Of a DNA stretch of 26,401 nt, positions 1 to 7,992 are shown piece after piece (the first letter of the stretch is position 1; each line of letters begins with the position of its first letter). Origin of the DNA: Chloroflexota bacterium (GTDB lineage Bacteria; Chloroflexota; Anaerolineae; Thermoflexales; Thermoflexaceae); NCBI GenBank assembly GCA_030550075.1, contig JAUQQB010000004.1:1-26401 (forward strand), read 5' to 3'. The notes beneath the pieces were generated by a model. It did not search any database. It saw only the letters and a program-made list of their open reading frames with translations, and had not been told where the DNA came from. The position numbers were made by a program, and so were the translations under genes.

Positions 1-359
1 GGGCGCCTTCGGCGCCCTGCTCCGCCCCCAAAGCCCCCATGGGAAATGAACTGCGTAAGTCCTAAATATGTTTATGCGCTGGCCTTTATCCGGGGACGAC
101 GCCACATTTCTATCAACCTATGTTCCCGCGGACTTGCAACCGGGCGGATGGGAAGCATGTTACGCTATTCATCATAATCCCGATTGCGACGAGTTGCTTA
201 AAATCACACAACCTGCCACTTACTGCGTGGGAGCCTTTTGCGTGATGAGGCAGCCTCTGGGCCGCCTTATTCTCTCATATACATGGAACAAAAAGGGGAT
301 AGGCAGAGGCCATCCCCCGTTTCTACCTATCCCCTATCCTTTCCTGGAGAGATTCAGCA
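1..359. other. Mostly non-coding left edge and leader of the RNase HI gene
   Basis: No gene is recognised here. A reading frame opens at 68 and runs into the RNase H gene in another frame, but its translation resembles no family and it has no Shine-Dalgarno sequence. The first 17 bases form a perfect GGGCGCC/GGCGCCC hairpin with a TTC loop, not followed by a T run. Positions 8-34 resemble the leader of cysS near 23600. Positions 295-303 and 326-334 form a 9-bp inverted repeat shortly before the RNase H start. Confidence 0.5.
295..334 (+). repeat. Inverted repeat in the leader of the RNase HI gene
   Basis: GGGGATAGG at 295-303 is the exact reverse complement of CCTATCCCC at 326-334, leaving a 22-nt loop. 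It lies 25 nt before the RNase HI start and would form in its mRNA leader. A T run does not follow, so it is not an obvious terminator. A regulatory role is only inference. Confidence 0.4.
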
Positions 360-776
360 ATGCCGCGACCCACGACCCCGGATTATATGATCATCTTCGA
401 TGGAGGGAGTCGGGGAAACCCCGGCCCCGGTTACGGCTCCTACATCCTCCGGGCACGGGATGGACGCGAGGACCTCCACCGTCTGAGCTTTGAGGAAGTT
501 ATGACCAACAACGAGGCGGAATACCGGACGCTGATCGCCGCTCTGGACGACCTGATTGACCGAATTGCGAAAGCCGGGAAGGATCCCTCCCACTTCACCC
601 TGGAGATTCGGGGGGATAGCCAGCTGGTCCTGTCCCAGCTTCAGGGGATCTTCCGGGTCCGCGCACCCCATCTGCGTCCTCTCCAGGAGGCAGCCCATGA
701 GCGTCTGAGCCGGTTTCGAAAGGTCCGGCTGATCTGGCAACCTCGCAAAGCCTCAGCATCCGAACTGGGGCACTGA
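360..776 (+). CDS. rnhA: Ribonuclease HI family protein
   Basis: RNase HI-type nuclease, expected to cleave the RNA strand of RNA-DNA hybrids in the cytoplasm. The N-terminus has the classic FDGGSRGNPGPG strand with catalytic D14. NNEAEY supplies E52 and RGDSQLV supplies D86, the first three carboxylates of the DEDD set. The ATG is preceded by GGAGAG with an 8-nt spacer. At 138 residues it is near the usual length, but the C-terminus is odd. The normal ending (PRxxNxxAD plus a short helix, carrying the fourth Asp) is replaced by PRKASASELGH and a stop. The fourth metal ligand is therefore missing or replaced by Glu. The gene is monocistronic, convergent with ftsZ, and ends before a strong terminator. 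The family call is firm; full catalytic activity is not. Confidence 0.85.
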   Translation: MPRPTTPDYMIIFDGGSRGNPGPGYGSYILRARDGREDLHRLSFEEVMTNNEAEYRTLIAALDDLIDRIAKAGKDPSHFTLEIRGDSQLVLSQLQGIFRVRAPHLRPLQEAAHERLSRFRKVRLIWQPRKASASELGH

Positions 777-870
777 GGCACGCCAGCTCCCTCCGGCGAA
801 AGCCGCTGAAGCCTCGCGATCGGAGAGAAACGCCGGGTCGCGGTGGATGACGGAGCGAGAAGAAAGTGGA

Positions 871-924
871 TTTTCGGGGCGAGGTGGACCGCCAAAGTCA
901 GTCCACCCCGCCCGAAAAATTTTT
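871..924 (+). terminator. Rho-independent terminator between the RNase HI gene and ftsZ
   Basis: TTTTCGGG...GGTGGAC at 871-889 pairs with GTCCACC...CCCGAAAA at 901-918. The stem has outer 8-bp and inner 7-bp helices with a small internal mismatch, and an 11-nt loop. On the plus strand it is followed by TTTTT at 920-924, so it is a good terminator for the RNase HI gene. It also sits 14 nt beyond the ftsZ stop on the opposite strand. There it lacks a T run, so it may act weakly on ftsZ transcripts or only protect their 3' end. Confidence 0.8.
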
Positions 925-937
925 GCCACTGCATCCC

Positions 938-2044
938 CTACCCTCGCCGTCGCAGGAAGGCCGGGATATCCAGGTCGCCTTCGTTGAAGCTGCGCTCAGA
1001 GGCTGTGGGGCGCCGAACATCCTCAGGGCGCTGAGCGCCGGATTCGGGCCGGGCAGGCGCAGCCGCCTGAGCTGGGCGGCGGCCCGGAATGGGAGGACGT
1101 TCAAACCCTGTTGCGATCACGGTGATCCGCACCCGATCCTGCATCGCCTCATCGATGACCGCCCCGAAGATGATGTTGGCCTCCGGATGGGCCGCTTGAC
1201 GGATGATCTCCGCCGCCTGGTGAACCTCATGGAGCGTGAGGTCGGAACCGCCGGTGACATTGAATAGGATTCCCCGAGCCCCATCGATCGTGACCTCCAG
1301 CAACCGGCTGGAGATCGCCTGCTGGGCCGCCTCCACCGCCCGGTTCTCTCCCGCTGCCTCTCCGATCGCCATCAACGCAGCCCCACCCTCGGCCATAATG
1401 GTGCGCACGTCGGCGAAATCCAGGTTGATCAGGCCGGGGACCGTGATCAGCTCGCTGATCCCCTGGATGCCCTGGCGGAGCACCTCATCGGCCATCCGGA
1501 AGGCCTGCACCAGCGTCACCTTTTTATCCGTGATCTCCAGCAGGCGATCGTTGGGGATCACAATGAGGGTATCCACATTCTCCTTGAGGCGGGTAATCCC
1601 CTCTTCGGCGGCCTTGGCTCGCCGCGGCCCCTCAAAGGAAAAAGGCCGGGTGACTACCCCGATGGTCAGAGCGCCTACTTCCCGAGCAATCCGGGCGATC
1701 ACCGGGCTGGCACCCGTCCCAGTTCCGCCCCCCATACCGGCAGTGATGAACACCATATCCGAACCGCGAAGCGCCTCGTAGACGAGATCTGCTGACTCCT
1801 CTGCGGCCTTGTAGCCGATCTCCGGATTTCCCCCCGCGCCCAGCCCGCGGGTGATCTTCTCCCCGATGTGAATCCGGCGATCCGCCTTAGCCAGCGAGAG
1901 GGCCTGCACATCGGTGTTGACGGCGATGAACTCCACCCCCCGAAGCCCCTCCTCGATCATGCGATTCACCGCGTTGCTGCCTCCGCCCCCCACGCCCACC
2001 ACACGGATTTTGGCCGGGGTCTGACCAGTCGTCATCGCGTCCAT
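938..2044 (-). CDS. ftsZ: Cell division protein FtsZ
   Basis: Tubulin-like GTPase that polymerises into the cytokinetic Z ring at mid-cell. The 368-residue protein shows the G-box GGGTGTG at residues 105-111, the N-terminal GGGGSNAVN loop, and the T7 synergy loop NLDFAD at about 207-212, needed for GTP hydrolysis in the next subunit. A Pro/Ala/Arg-rich linker leads to the conserved C-terminal peptide GDLDIPAFLRRRG, the usual docking site for FtsA and other partners. AGGAGGT lies 6 nt before the ATG at 2044, favouring this start over the ATG at 2035. It is the last gene of the dcw cluster. A 351-nt spacer full of palindromes separates it from ftsA, so it may have its own transcription or stability control. 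Confidence 0.98.
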   Translation of the reverse strand: MDAMTTGQTPAKIRVVGVGGGGSNAVNRMIEEGLRGVEFIAVNTDVQALSLAKADRRIHIGEKITRGLGAGGNPEIGYKAAEESADLVYEALRGSDMVFITAGMGGGTGTGASPVIARIAREVGALTIGVVTRPFSFEGPRRAKAAEEGITRLKENVDTLIVIPNDRLLEITDKKVTLVQAFRMADEVLRQGIQGISELITVPGLINLDFADVRTIMAEGGAALMAIGEAAGENRAVEAAQQAISSRLLEVTIDGARGILFNVTGGSDLTLHEVHQAAEIIRQAAHPEANIIFGAVIDEAMQDRVRITVIATGFERPPIPGRRPAQAAAPARPESGAQRPEDVRRPTASERSFNEGDLDIPAFLRRRG

Positions 2045-2136
2045 CGTCCACCTCCTTTCAAAGTGCTAAATCAGCCCAGGGCCAGCATCCCGGGCCCCAG
2101 GCAGAATTGCCCAATTGCGAAGAGAGCACCCGCGAA
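2045..2136 (-). promoter_or_regulatory. ftsZ leader with strong Shine-Dalgarno sequence and possible promoter
   Basis: The minus strand carries AAAGGAGGTGGACG directly before the ftsZ ATG. About 100 nt further up, TTTTATAAAC (around 2141-2150) contains a TATAA-like -10 candidate at the edge of the palindrome array. No convincing -35 box is visible because the upstream DNA is the repeat itself. A separate ftsZ promoter is plausible but unproven. Confidence 0.3.
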
Positions 2137-2388
2137 AGGTGTTTATAAAAGAACGGGCACTGATGTGCCCTACTACAAACGAAAAAGCCCTTTGTTGGTC
2201 GTAGGGCACGAAGCAAAGCGAAGTGCCCGTTCCAGGCGTTCACAAAAAGACAACGGGCACTTACGTGCCCTACTACGAACAGGAAAGACCCTCTGTTTGT
2301 AGTAGGGCACGGAGCGAAGCGACGTGCCCGTTATAGGTGTTCACAAAGAGAACGGGCACGGACGTGCCCTACCGCAAACAAAAAGCCC
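2137..2388. repeat. BIME-like array of five alternating palindromes between ftsZ and ftsA
   Basis: Five hairpins share the arms GGGCAC and GTGCCC: 2155-2170, 2204-2228, 2255-2270, 2305-2329 and 2354-2369. The first, third and fifth have 4-nt loops. The second and fourth have 13-nt loops rich in GAAGC/GCGAAG. Flanks alternate: AAC before and TAC after the short ones, GTA before and GTT after the long ones, so adjacent elements are in opposite orientation. Linkers also repeat (CTACTACAAAC inverted to GTTTGTAGTAG; GGTGTTCACAAA twice). The period is 99-101 nt. This is the architecture of REP/BIME-type mosaic elements. In RNA it would form a row of stable hairpins between the ftsA and ftsZ coding regions. 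Confidence 0.85.
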
Positions 2389-2395
2389 ACTCGTA

Positions 2396-3622
2396 TTACC
2401 CCGGCAACATCTCCCGGAAAATCCCCCGCAAAGTCTGCCAGAGGCGGCCCAGCCATGAATCCCCCGATGGGGAATAACTGGAGCCCATATCCATCCGAAG
2501 GCCCCAGCGGAGCAAACCCACGGCCGCCGCGAACATCGGCGAACGGAGCGTCTCTGCCAGCCCCCCCAGATCCCACGGCATGCCCACACGGACTGGCATC
2601 CCGGTGACCTCGCGGGCCACTTCCCGAATCCCCGGCAGCAGGGCGGTGCCCCCGCAGAGAACCAGTCCGGCTGGAAGCAACCGTTCGTAGCCTGAGGCTC
2701 TCAGATCTTTCAGGATCAGCTGGAAGATCTCCTGAACCCGCGCCTCAATGATTTCCGCCATCTCTCGACGGGAGAAGGTCAGCGCGCCGTTCTCCCCAAA
2801 ACCCTGAACGGTGATCTGTTCTTCCGGCGCAATCGCCTGGGCCACCGCATGGCCGTATTTGAGCTTGACCTCCTCCGCCACCGTCGCCGGGACGTGCAGG
2901 CCATAAGCCAAATCGTTAGTGATGTGCTGCCCCCCCACCGGGATCACTGCCGTGTGTGCCACGCTCCCTTCGACGAAGATCGCCAGATCCGTTGTCCCCG
3001 CCCCGATATCCACCAGGGCCACTCCCATCTCTCGCTCACCCTCGGTGATCACCGCTTCAGCTGAAGCCAGTGGGGAGAGGACGAACTCTTCCACAGCGAT
3101 CTGAGCTGCCTCAATGCACCGCCGCAGGTTGGCCAGCGGGCCCACCTGGGCCGTCACGATATGGACCTCCGCCTCCAGCCGGAATCCATACATCCCCAGT
3201 GGATCCCGGATCCCTTCCTGGCCATCGACAATAAAGGAACGCGGGAGCACGTGGAGGATCTCATGGGAGTGCGGGATCGCGATGGTTCGGGCGTTCTCCA
3301 CCGCCCGTTGCACATCGGCCGGGCTGATCCCCCGATCCCCTCGCATCACCGAGGCTGTGCCCTTGCTGTTCACGGAGGCGACATAAGGACCGGCGATGCC
3401 CACGATGGCCCGGCGGATCTGGTAGCCGCTCGTGCGCTCCGCTTTCTCCACCGAGGCGGCGATCGCTTCGGTGGCCTCGGCGATGTTCACCACCACCCCC
3501 CTCCGGATCCCCCGGGCCGGGACGACCCCCACGCCCAGGATGCGGAGCATCCCAGCTTCGTCCGCCTCGCCCACCAGCGTGCAGATCTTGCTGGTTCCAA
3601 TATCCATCGCGACCAGCGTCAT
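2396..3622 (-). CDS. ftsA: Cell division protein FtsA
   Basis: Actin-like ATPase that tethers FtsZ filaments to the membrane and recruits later divisome proteins. From the ATG at 3622 it has 408 residues: phosphate-1 motif DIGTSK at about 7-12, the SHS2-type insertion over roughly 85-160, phosphate-2 VDIGAGTTD at 204-212, and the adenosine-motif region LCGGTALLPG near 322-331. The last 20 residues (SWLGRLWQTLRGIF and following) form the amphipathic membrane-targeting helix. An in-frame GTG at 3631 would add three residues, but GAGG lies 9 nt before the ATG, which is preferred. ftsQ ends about 107 nt upstream. Confidence 0.97.
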   Translation of the reverse strand: MTLVAMDIGTSKICTLVGEADEAGMLRILGVGVVPARGIRRGVVVNIAEATEAIAASVEKAERTSGYQIRRAIVGIAGPYVASVNSKGTASVMRGDRGISPADVQRAVENARTIAIPHSHEILHVLPRSFIVDGQEGIRDPLGMYGFRLEAEVHIVTAQVGPLANLRRCIEAAQIAVEEFVLSPLASAEAVITEGEREMGVALVDIGAGTTDLAIFVEGSVAHTAVIPVGGQHITNDLAYGLHVPATVAEEVKLKYGHAVAQAIAPEEQITVQGFGENGALTFSRREMAEIIEARVQEIFQLILKDLRASGYERLLPAGLVLCGGTALLPGIREVAREVTGMPVRVGMPWDLGGLAETLRSPMFAAAVGLLRWGLRMDMGSSYSPSGDSWLGRLWQTLRGIFREMLPG

Positions 3623-3729
3623 GGGTTGCACCCTCGCGCGTACGCTTCAGAAATGGGGACAAACGCACCAATGATAAAAGGCCTCTGAGCCCCTCCCCCT
3701 GAATTTCCCGCGGGGCCGATCCAGCCACT

Positions 3730-4524
3730 TCATCTCTGCGATGGAAACCCCACCACCGGCGCCTCTGGAACGCGCAGATCCAGATAAGCGGGGCGCTGCT
3801 CCTGGGCGGCGAGGAGATCGCGCAACGCTCGCCAGACGGCTGCGCGCGCCCTCATCGAACCGAATTCCCCCAGCAACACCTGCCAGCCATAGGGATCAAT
3901 GAACGAGAACCCCTGGCCTGCTTCGTATCGAAACGCCTGGATCTCCGGGAACGCCCGGCTCAGATCCTGCATGCGTCCCCATAGCCAGGGATCCACCCGC
4001 TGGCCCGGCGCAAGGGGCGGCAGGCCGTAAACCTCTAGACGACGCCGGGCTTCGGCCACTCCCCCTTCGACCGCCTGACCGCTCTCGTCCAGAAGCAGTC
4101 GCAGGTCCCCACTCGCCCACTCCCATGGGGCCTGCCCTTCCATAACAAAAAGAGTGCAGAACGCTGGCCATCGACAGCGTATAACGACATCGCTTAGCGT
4201 GGGGAACCGGCGACGGATCGCGGCAGCGGCTTCCTCCGGGTTCACCCAGAAAATGTGCAACCCATCGATTCCACTGGTCGCCGCCAGCGCCTCTGGGGAG
4301 AGCATGCGGGCGCCCGCTACATCCAGCCGGGTGTAGAAGGCATCATGAAACAAAAGGAGCCCGCCCAGGATGGCCCAGAGCAGCAACAACCCTCCGGCCG
4401 CCAGCCGGGAGCCCGCAGGGCGGAGGGTCCAGACCGCCACTGCCATCCCCACCGGGCTCACTGAGCGGAAGGTTCGCTGTCGTCTTCTCGCAGCGCGCCG
4501 TCGGCGCGAATAGAGGAAAGCCAT
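3730..4524 (-). CDS. ftsQ: Cell division protein FtsQ/DivIB
   Basis: Single-pass divisome protein that bridges the cytoplasmic ring and the periplasmic synthases. The chosen ATG at 4524 has GAGGG 6 nt upstream and gives 264 residues. They comprise a very basic cytoplasmic tail (SRRRRAARRRQR), one membrane span at about 41-60 (LAAGGLLLLWAILGGLLLF), a POTRA domain beginning at FYTRLDVAGARMLSPEAL (about 63-135), then the FtsQ beta domain. The reading frame stays open well upstream inside ddl, but that translation is low-complexity shadow. This start overlaps the 3' end of ddl by 67 nt. A later ATG at 4446 would avoid the overlap but loses the basic tail and has no spaced SD. Confidence 0.88.
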   Translation of the reverse strand: MAFLYSRRRRAARRRQRTFRSVSPVGMAVAVWTLRPAGSRLAAGGLLLLWAILGGLLLFHDAFYTRLDVAGARMLSPEALAATSGIDGLHIFWVNPEEAAAAIRRRFPTLSDVVIRCRWPAFCTLFVMEGQAPWEWASGDLRLLLDESGQAVEGGVAEARRRLEVYGLPPLAPGQRVDPWLWGRMQDLSRAFPEIQAFRYEAGQGFSFIDPYGWQVLLGEFGSMRARAAVWRALRDLLAAQEQRPAYLDLRVPEAPVVGFPSQR

Positions 4525-5657
4525 GTCAGTCCCTCGTAAGCAATGGCATCCCGCTGGCGATCCTGATACCGTTCCAGCGCCAACTCGATCAGTCGATCCA
4601 GCAATGCGGGATAAGATAGGCCACTGGCCTCCCACAGGCGCGGATACATGCTGACTGCCGTGAACCCTGGAATGGTGTTGATCTCGTTCACCACCAGCTC
4701 CCCGGTCTCCCGGGAAAGCAGGAAATCCACCCGTGCCATTCCACATGCATCAATGGCCCGGAAGGCCTCGATCGCCAGGGACTGGATCCGTTCCGCCAGC
4801 GCCTCATCCAGCGGGGCTGGGATCACCAGCCGGGTCCGGTCGTCCAGATACTTCGCGGCGTAGTCGTAAAACTCCCCCGCCGGGATCACCTCGCCGGGCA
4901 CGGAAGCGATGGGCTCCTCATTTCCCAGCACGCTGACCTCAATCTCCCGGGCGGCCGGGATTGCTCGTTCGACCAGCACCTTGCGCCCATAACGGGCCGC
5001 CTCCGCCAGGGCGGCCGGGAGCTCCTCCCGCCGCTTCGCCTTCGAAACACCCACGCTGGAGCCCAGGTTGGCCGGCTTGACAAAGCACGGGAACCCGATC
5101 TTTCGCTCGATCCAATCCATCACACCTTCAGGATCCCGCTCCCACTCCCGTCGAAAGATCACGATATAGCGAGCGACCGGAAGGCCATGGGCCCGGAACA
5201 CATCTTTCATCACCGCCTTGTCCATTCCCACTGCGGAGGCCAGCACCCCCGCGCCCACATAGGGGATGTCTGCCAGCTCCAGCAACCCCTGGATCGTCCC
5301 ATCCTCCCCAAAGGGGCCATGGAGCACCGGGAAGATCACATCCACCTCCGGGATCCCATCCGCCTGGACCCCCGGGATCAGCTCCCGTCGCTGGGGAACA
5401 GCCAGGGGAGCCGGCGATTCCGGCCCCACAACATGCGGCGTTCCGATCAGATCCGCCATCGTCACCGCCCCATCGGTCAGGGCCTTCATCGGATCCCCCC
5501 GGGTGAGCCAGTGACCCTCTTTCGTGATCCCAATGGGGATCACCTCGTATTTCGTCTTGTCCAGCGCCCGGATCACCGATTGGGCCGAGAGGAGGCTCAC
5601 CTCATGCTCCCCCGACTTCCCGCCGAACAACACACCCACCCGGATCCGTCGTTTCAT
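4458..5657 (-). CDS. ddl: D-alanine--D-alanine ligase
   Basis: ATP-grasp ligase making D-Ala-D-Ala for the pentapeptide. From the ATG at 5657 (GGGGAG 7 nt upstream) it has 399 residues. Visible are the N-terminal VLFGGKSGEHEVSLLSA, HGPFGEDG at 113-120, FVKPANLGSSVGVSK at 192-206, the omega-loop FYDYAAKY at 263-270, the metal ligand in RVDFLL (D311) and NEINTIPG at 324-331. The Tyr in the omega loop (as in E. coli DdlB, versus Phe in vancomycin-resistance VanA-type ligases) indicates D-Ala rather than D-lactate as second substrate. Its start lies 56 nt inside murB and its 3' end overlaps ftsQ. A TTG at 5672 is a less likely start. Confidence 0.96.
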   Translation of the reverse strand: MKRRIRVGVLFGGKSGEHEVSLLSAQSVIRALDKTKYEVIPIGITKEGHWLTRGDPMKALTDGAVTMADLIGTPHVVGPESPAPLAVPQRRELIPGVQADGIPEVDVIFPVLHGPFGEDGTIQGLLELADIPYVGAGVLASAVGMDKAVMKDVFRAHGLPVARYIVIFRREWERDPEGVMDWIERKIGFPCFVKPANLGSSVGVSKAKRREELPAALAEAARYGRKVLVERAIPAAREIEVSVLGNEEPIASVPGEVIPAGEFYDYAAKYLDDRTRLVIPAPLDEALAERIQSLAIEAFRAIDACGMARVDFLLSRETGELVVNEINTIPGFTAVSMYPRLWEASGLSYPALLDRLIELALERYQDRQRDAIAYEGLTWLSSIRADGALREDDSEPSAQ

Positions 5658-6591
5658 CCTCCCACTCCCCAACGAACTCGATCTCCGGCTCCAGGAGCAC
5701 GCCGAATTGCTCCCAGACGCACTGCTGGGCCTCCGTCATTAGGGCCCGCACATCGGCGGCCGTGCCGTTTCCTTCATTGATGAAGAAATTCGCATGCAAA
5801 GTGGAAATCACAATCCCTCCCCGTCGAGCCCCCTTGAGGCCAGCCGCCTCGATCAGACGGCCGGCGTAATCCCCGGGCGGGTTCTGGAACATCGAGCCAA
5901 TGCTGGCCCCGCCTGGCTGGGTGCGCCGACGATAAGCGTTGAAGGCCGCCATCCGCTCCAGAATCGCCTCTGGATCCTCCGGTTGAAGGGTAAAACAGGC
6001 GGCAAGGACCACCGGCCGCGGTATAGTGGACCACGTCTTCAGTCGGCTGGTTCGGTAGCCCAGCGCCAGCTGCTCGGTTCTCCAGGTCACAGGACCCTCT
6101 TCCGGCAACAGCAATTCCACCGACTCCAGGCAACTCGCGATGTCTCCTCCATGAGCTCCGGCATTGCCCACCACCGCTCCGCCCACCGTGCCCGGCACCC
6201 CAATCGCCCACTCCAGGCCGGACCACCCCCGTTCAGCGCACAGCCGGGCCAGGGTCGGCAAGAGGACGCCGGAGGCCGCCCACACCCGACCATCGGTTTC
6301 AAAGCGCACCGCCCGCGCCCGGTTGAGCACCACCAGCCCTCGCACCCCGCGGTCGGCGATCAGGACATTCGAGCCCCCGCCCAGCAGGGTGACGGGGGTT
6401 TCATCCGTCCAGGCCCCCCATACGACATCCGCCAGCGCCTGGACGTCTTCCACGATCACCAGGGCATCCGCCGGCCCGCCGATTCGGGCGGTGGTGAATC
6501 GCGCCAGGGGGATGTCCCGATACAGGGTTAATCCCCAGCGCTGGAGGGCTGCGGCCAGCGCTTCACCGGGGATGGCCTTCGGATCCGACAT
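5602..6591 (-). CDS. murB: UDP-N-acetylenolpyruvoylglucosamine reductase MurB
   Basis: FAD enzyme that reduces UDP-GlcNAc-enolpyruvate to UDP-MurNAc with NADPH. From the ATG at 6591 it has 329 residues. FAD-binding motifs are GGGSNVLIAD at 71-80 and GVPGTVGGAVVGNAGA at 131-146; GYRTS is at 178-182. The catalytic serine is S233 in GSMFQNPPGDYAG, and the C-terminal acid lies in LEPEIEFVG near 300-307. The start overlaps the murC stop as TGATG, and GGGGAGG lies 7 nt upstream, so translation is probably coupled to murC. An in-frame GTG one codon earlier exists but is not preferred. Confidence 0.97.
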   Translation of the reverse strand: MSDPKAIPGEALAAALQRWGLTLYRDIPLARFTTARIGGPADALVIVEDVQALADVVWGAWTDETPVTLLGGGSNVLIADRGVRGLVVLNRARAVRFETDGRVWAASGVLLPTLARLCAERGWSGLEWAIGVPGTVGGAVVGNAGAHGGDIASCLESVELLLPEEGPVTWRTEQLALGYRTSRLKTWSTIPRPVVLAACFTLQPEDPEAILERMAAFNAYRRRTQPGGASIGSMFQNPPGDYAGRLIEAAGLKGARRGGIVISTLHANFFINEGNGTAADVRALMTEAQQCVWEQFGVLLEPEIEFVGEWEDETTDPGGCVVRREVGGA

Positions 6592-7973
6592 CACGGTTCC
6601 TCCCCGGGATCGTTCAGGAGCTCCAGCAACCGTTCTCCAATCCGGTATCCATCCCCTGCACCCAGGGTCAGCACGACATCTCCTGGTCGAACATGTTCTT
6701 GTAGATAAGCAACCACCGCATCGAAATCGGGGAGATAGCGAACATCGGGATGGATCATCCGCCTCACAATATCCTGACTGCTCACCCCCAGCGTGTCTGT
6801 CTCGCGAGCTGCATAGATTGGGGTGAGGATGACATGATCGGCGTCCTCGAAGGCCTTTGCGAACTCCTCCAGCAACGCGCGAGTCCGGCTGTAGGTGTGA
6901 GGCTGAAACACCGCCCAGATCCGACGGCCCGGGTAGCGAGCGCGGGCCGCCCGCAGCGTGGCCCGGATCTCCCCCGGATGGTGGGCGTAATCATCGATAA
7001 TCAGCACCCCCTGCGCTTCGCCCTTCACCTCAAACCGTCGCGCCGTGCCCGGAAACCGGCTTAGAGCTTCCAGAGCCATCGCCGGAGAGATCCCTATCGC
7101 CTCCGCCGCGGCCAGCGCCGCCAGGGCGTTCAGGCCGTGATGATGCCCGGGGACCCGCAGCGCCAGCTCGCCGACGCGCCGATCCCCCTGATGGACCTCA
7201 AAGCGATCCACCGCCAGGGGCCGGGCCCACCATCGGGCGGGAGGCTCCCATCCATAGCGCACCACAGATCGACCCTCTGCCTCCAACAGATCCGCCAGAC
7301 GGCGCGCCCCGGGATCCGCATCACACACCACCATGATCCCATCCGAGGGCACGCGCTCCGCAAAGGCCACGAACGCATCGAAGAAGGCCTCGGGCGTCGG
7401 GTAGCAATCGGGGTGATCGTGTTCGATTGTGGTCACCACCGCGATCCGCGGCCGCAAGCCCAGGAACATCCGGTCGTATTCGTCAGCTTCCACGATGAAG
7501 AGATCTCCCCGGCCCGCTCGTGCATTCCGATTCAGGCCCTGGATCAGGCCACCAACGATGAAGGACGGATCGCGGCCGGCGGCCATGGCGATCCAGGCCA
7601 GCATGGCGGTTGTGGTAGTCTTCCCATGCGTCCCCGCCACTGCGATCCCTATCCGTTCGGCCATCAGCGCCCCGATCACTGCCTCCCGCTTCACCACCGG
7701 TCGACCCTGCGCCTCCGCCGCGCGGACCTCGAGATGATCCAGTGGAACGGCAGAAGATCGCACAACCACGTCAGCCTTCTGAACATGGGTGGGATCGTGG
7801 CCCAGATGCACCGGAACACCCAGGGCGCGAAGGGCCTCCATAAAGGGCGAGGGGGAGCGGTCACACCCGCTCACGGCATATCCAAGCTCATGCAACACCG
7901 TTGCCAACGCCGAGAGCCCCGCGCCGCCGATGCCGATCAGATGGAACGCCATGCCGGGCCACAGTTGAATCAT
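6591..7973 (-). CDS. murC: UDP-N-acetylmuramate--L-alanine ligase MurC
   Basis: First Mur ligase; adds L-Ala to UDP-MurNAc in the cytoplasm. The 460 residues have the N-terminal Rossmann motif GIGGAGLSALA (about 14-24), the P-loop GTHGKTTTT at 114-122, EADEYDR at 162-168, the HDHPD stretch of the central domain, NALAALAAA, and DYAHHP in the C-terminal domain. The ATG at 7973 has only a weak GGCGG-type SD. The ATG at 7952 would fit homologues that begin just before the Rossmann strand but also lacks an SD. It is the first gene after a 160-nt spacer that carries a long inverted repeat, so its expression may be uncoupled from murG. Confidence 0.97.
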   Translation of the reverse strand: MIQLWPGMAFHLIGIGGAGLSALATVLHELGYAVSGCDRSPSPFMEALRALGVPVHLGHDPTHVQKADVVVRSSAVPLDHLEVRAAEAQGRPVVKREAVIGALMAERIGIAVAGTHGKTTTTAMLAWIAMAAGRDPSFIVGGLIQGLNRNARAGRGDLFIVEADEYDRMFLGLRPRIAVVTTIEHDHPDCYPTPEAFFDAFVAFAERVPSDGIMVVCDADPGARRLADLLEAEGRSVVRYGWEPPARWWARPLAVDRFEVHQGDRRVGELALRVPGHHHGLNALAALAAAEAIGISPAMALEALSRFPGTARRFEVKGEAQGVLIIDDYAHHPGEIRATLRAARARYPGRRIWAVFQPHTYSRTRALLEEFAKAFEDADHVILTPIYAARETDTLGVSSQDIVRRMIHPDVRYLPDFDAVVAYLQEHVRPGDVVLTLGAGDGYRIGERLLELLNDPGEEP

Positions 7974-7992
7974 TTCACACCGCCAACGGCAG

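Noticed and set aside
1..41. Minus-strand gene starting at 41 and running off the left edge
   Set aside because: It has only 13 low-complexity codons (Gly/Ala/Glu), no SD, and overlaps a perfect hairpin.
68..493. 141-codon plus-strand open frame at the left edge
   Set aside because: It has no SD, its translation resembles no family, and its second half is the RNase HI gene read in the wrong frame.
2137..2388. CRISPR array
   Set aside because: Repeat arms are regularly spaced but the units are alternating palindromes with conserved linkers, not identical direct repeats with unique spacers, and no cas genes are present.
4525..4746. N-terminal extension of FtsQ into ddl
   Set aside because: The extra 74 residues are ddl read in another frame; the SD-backed ATG at 4524 gives a normal FtsQ.
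5187..5780. Long plus-strand frames opposite ddl, murB, murC, murG and others
   Set aside because: They are antisense shadows created by the high GC content; translations are Arg/Pro/His-rich without family motifs, while the opposite strand encodes well-known enzymes.
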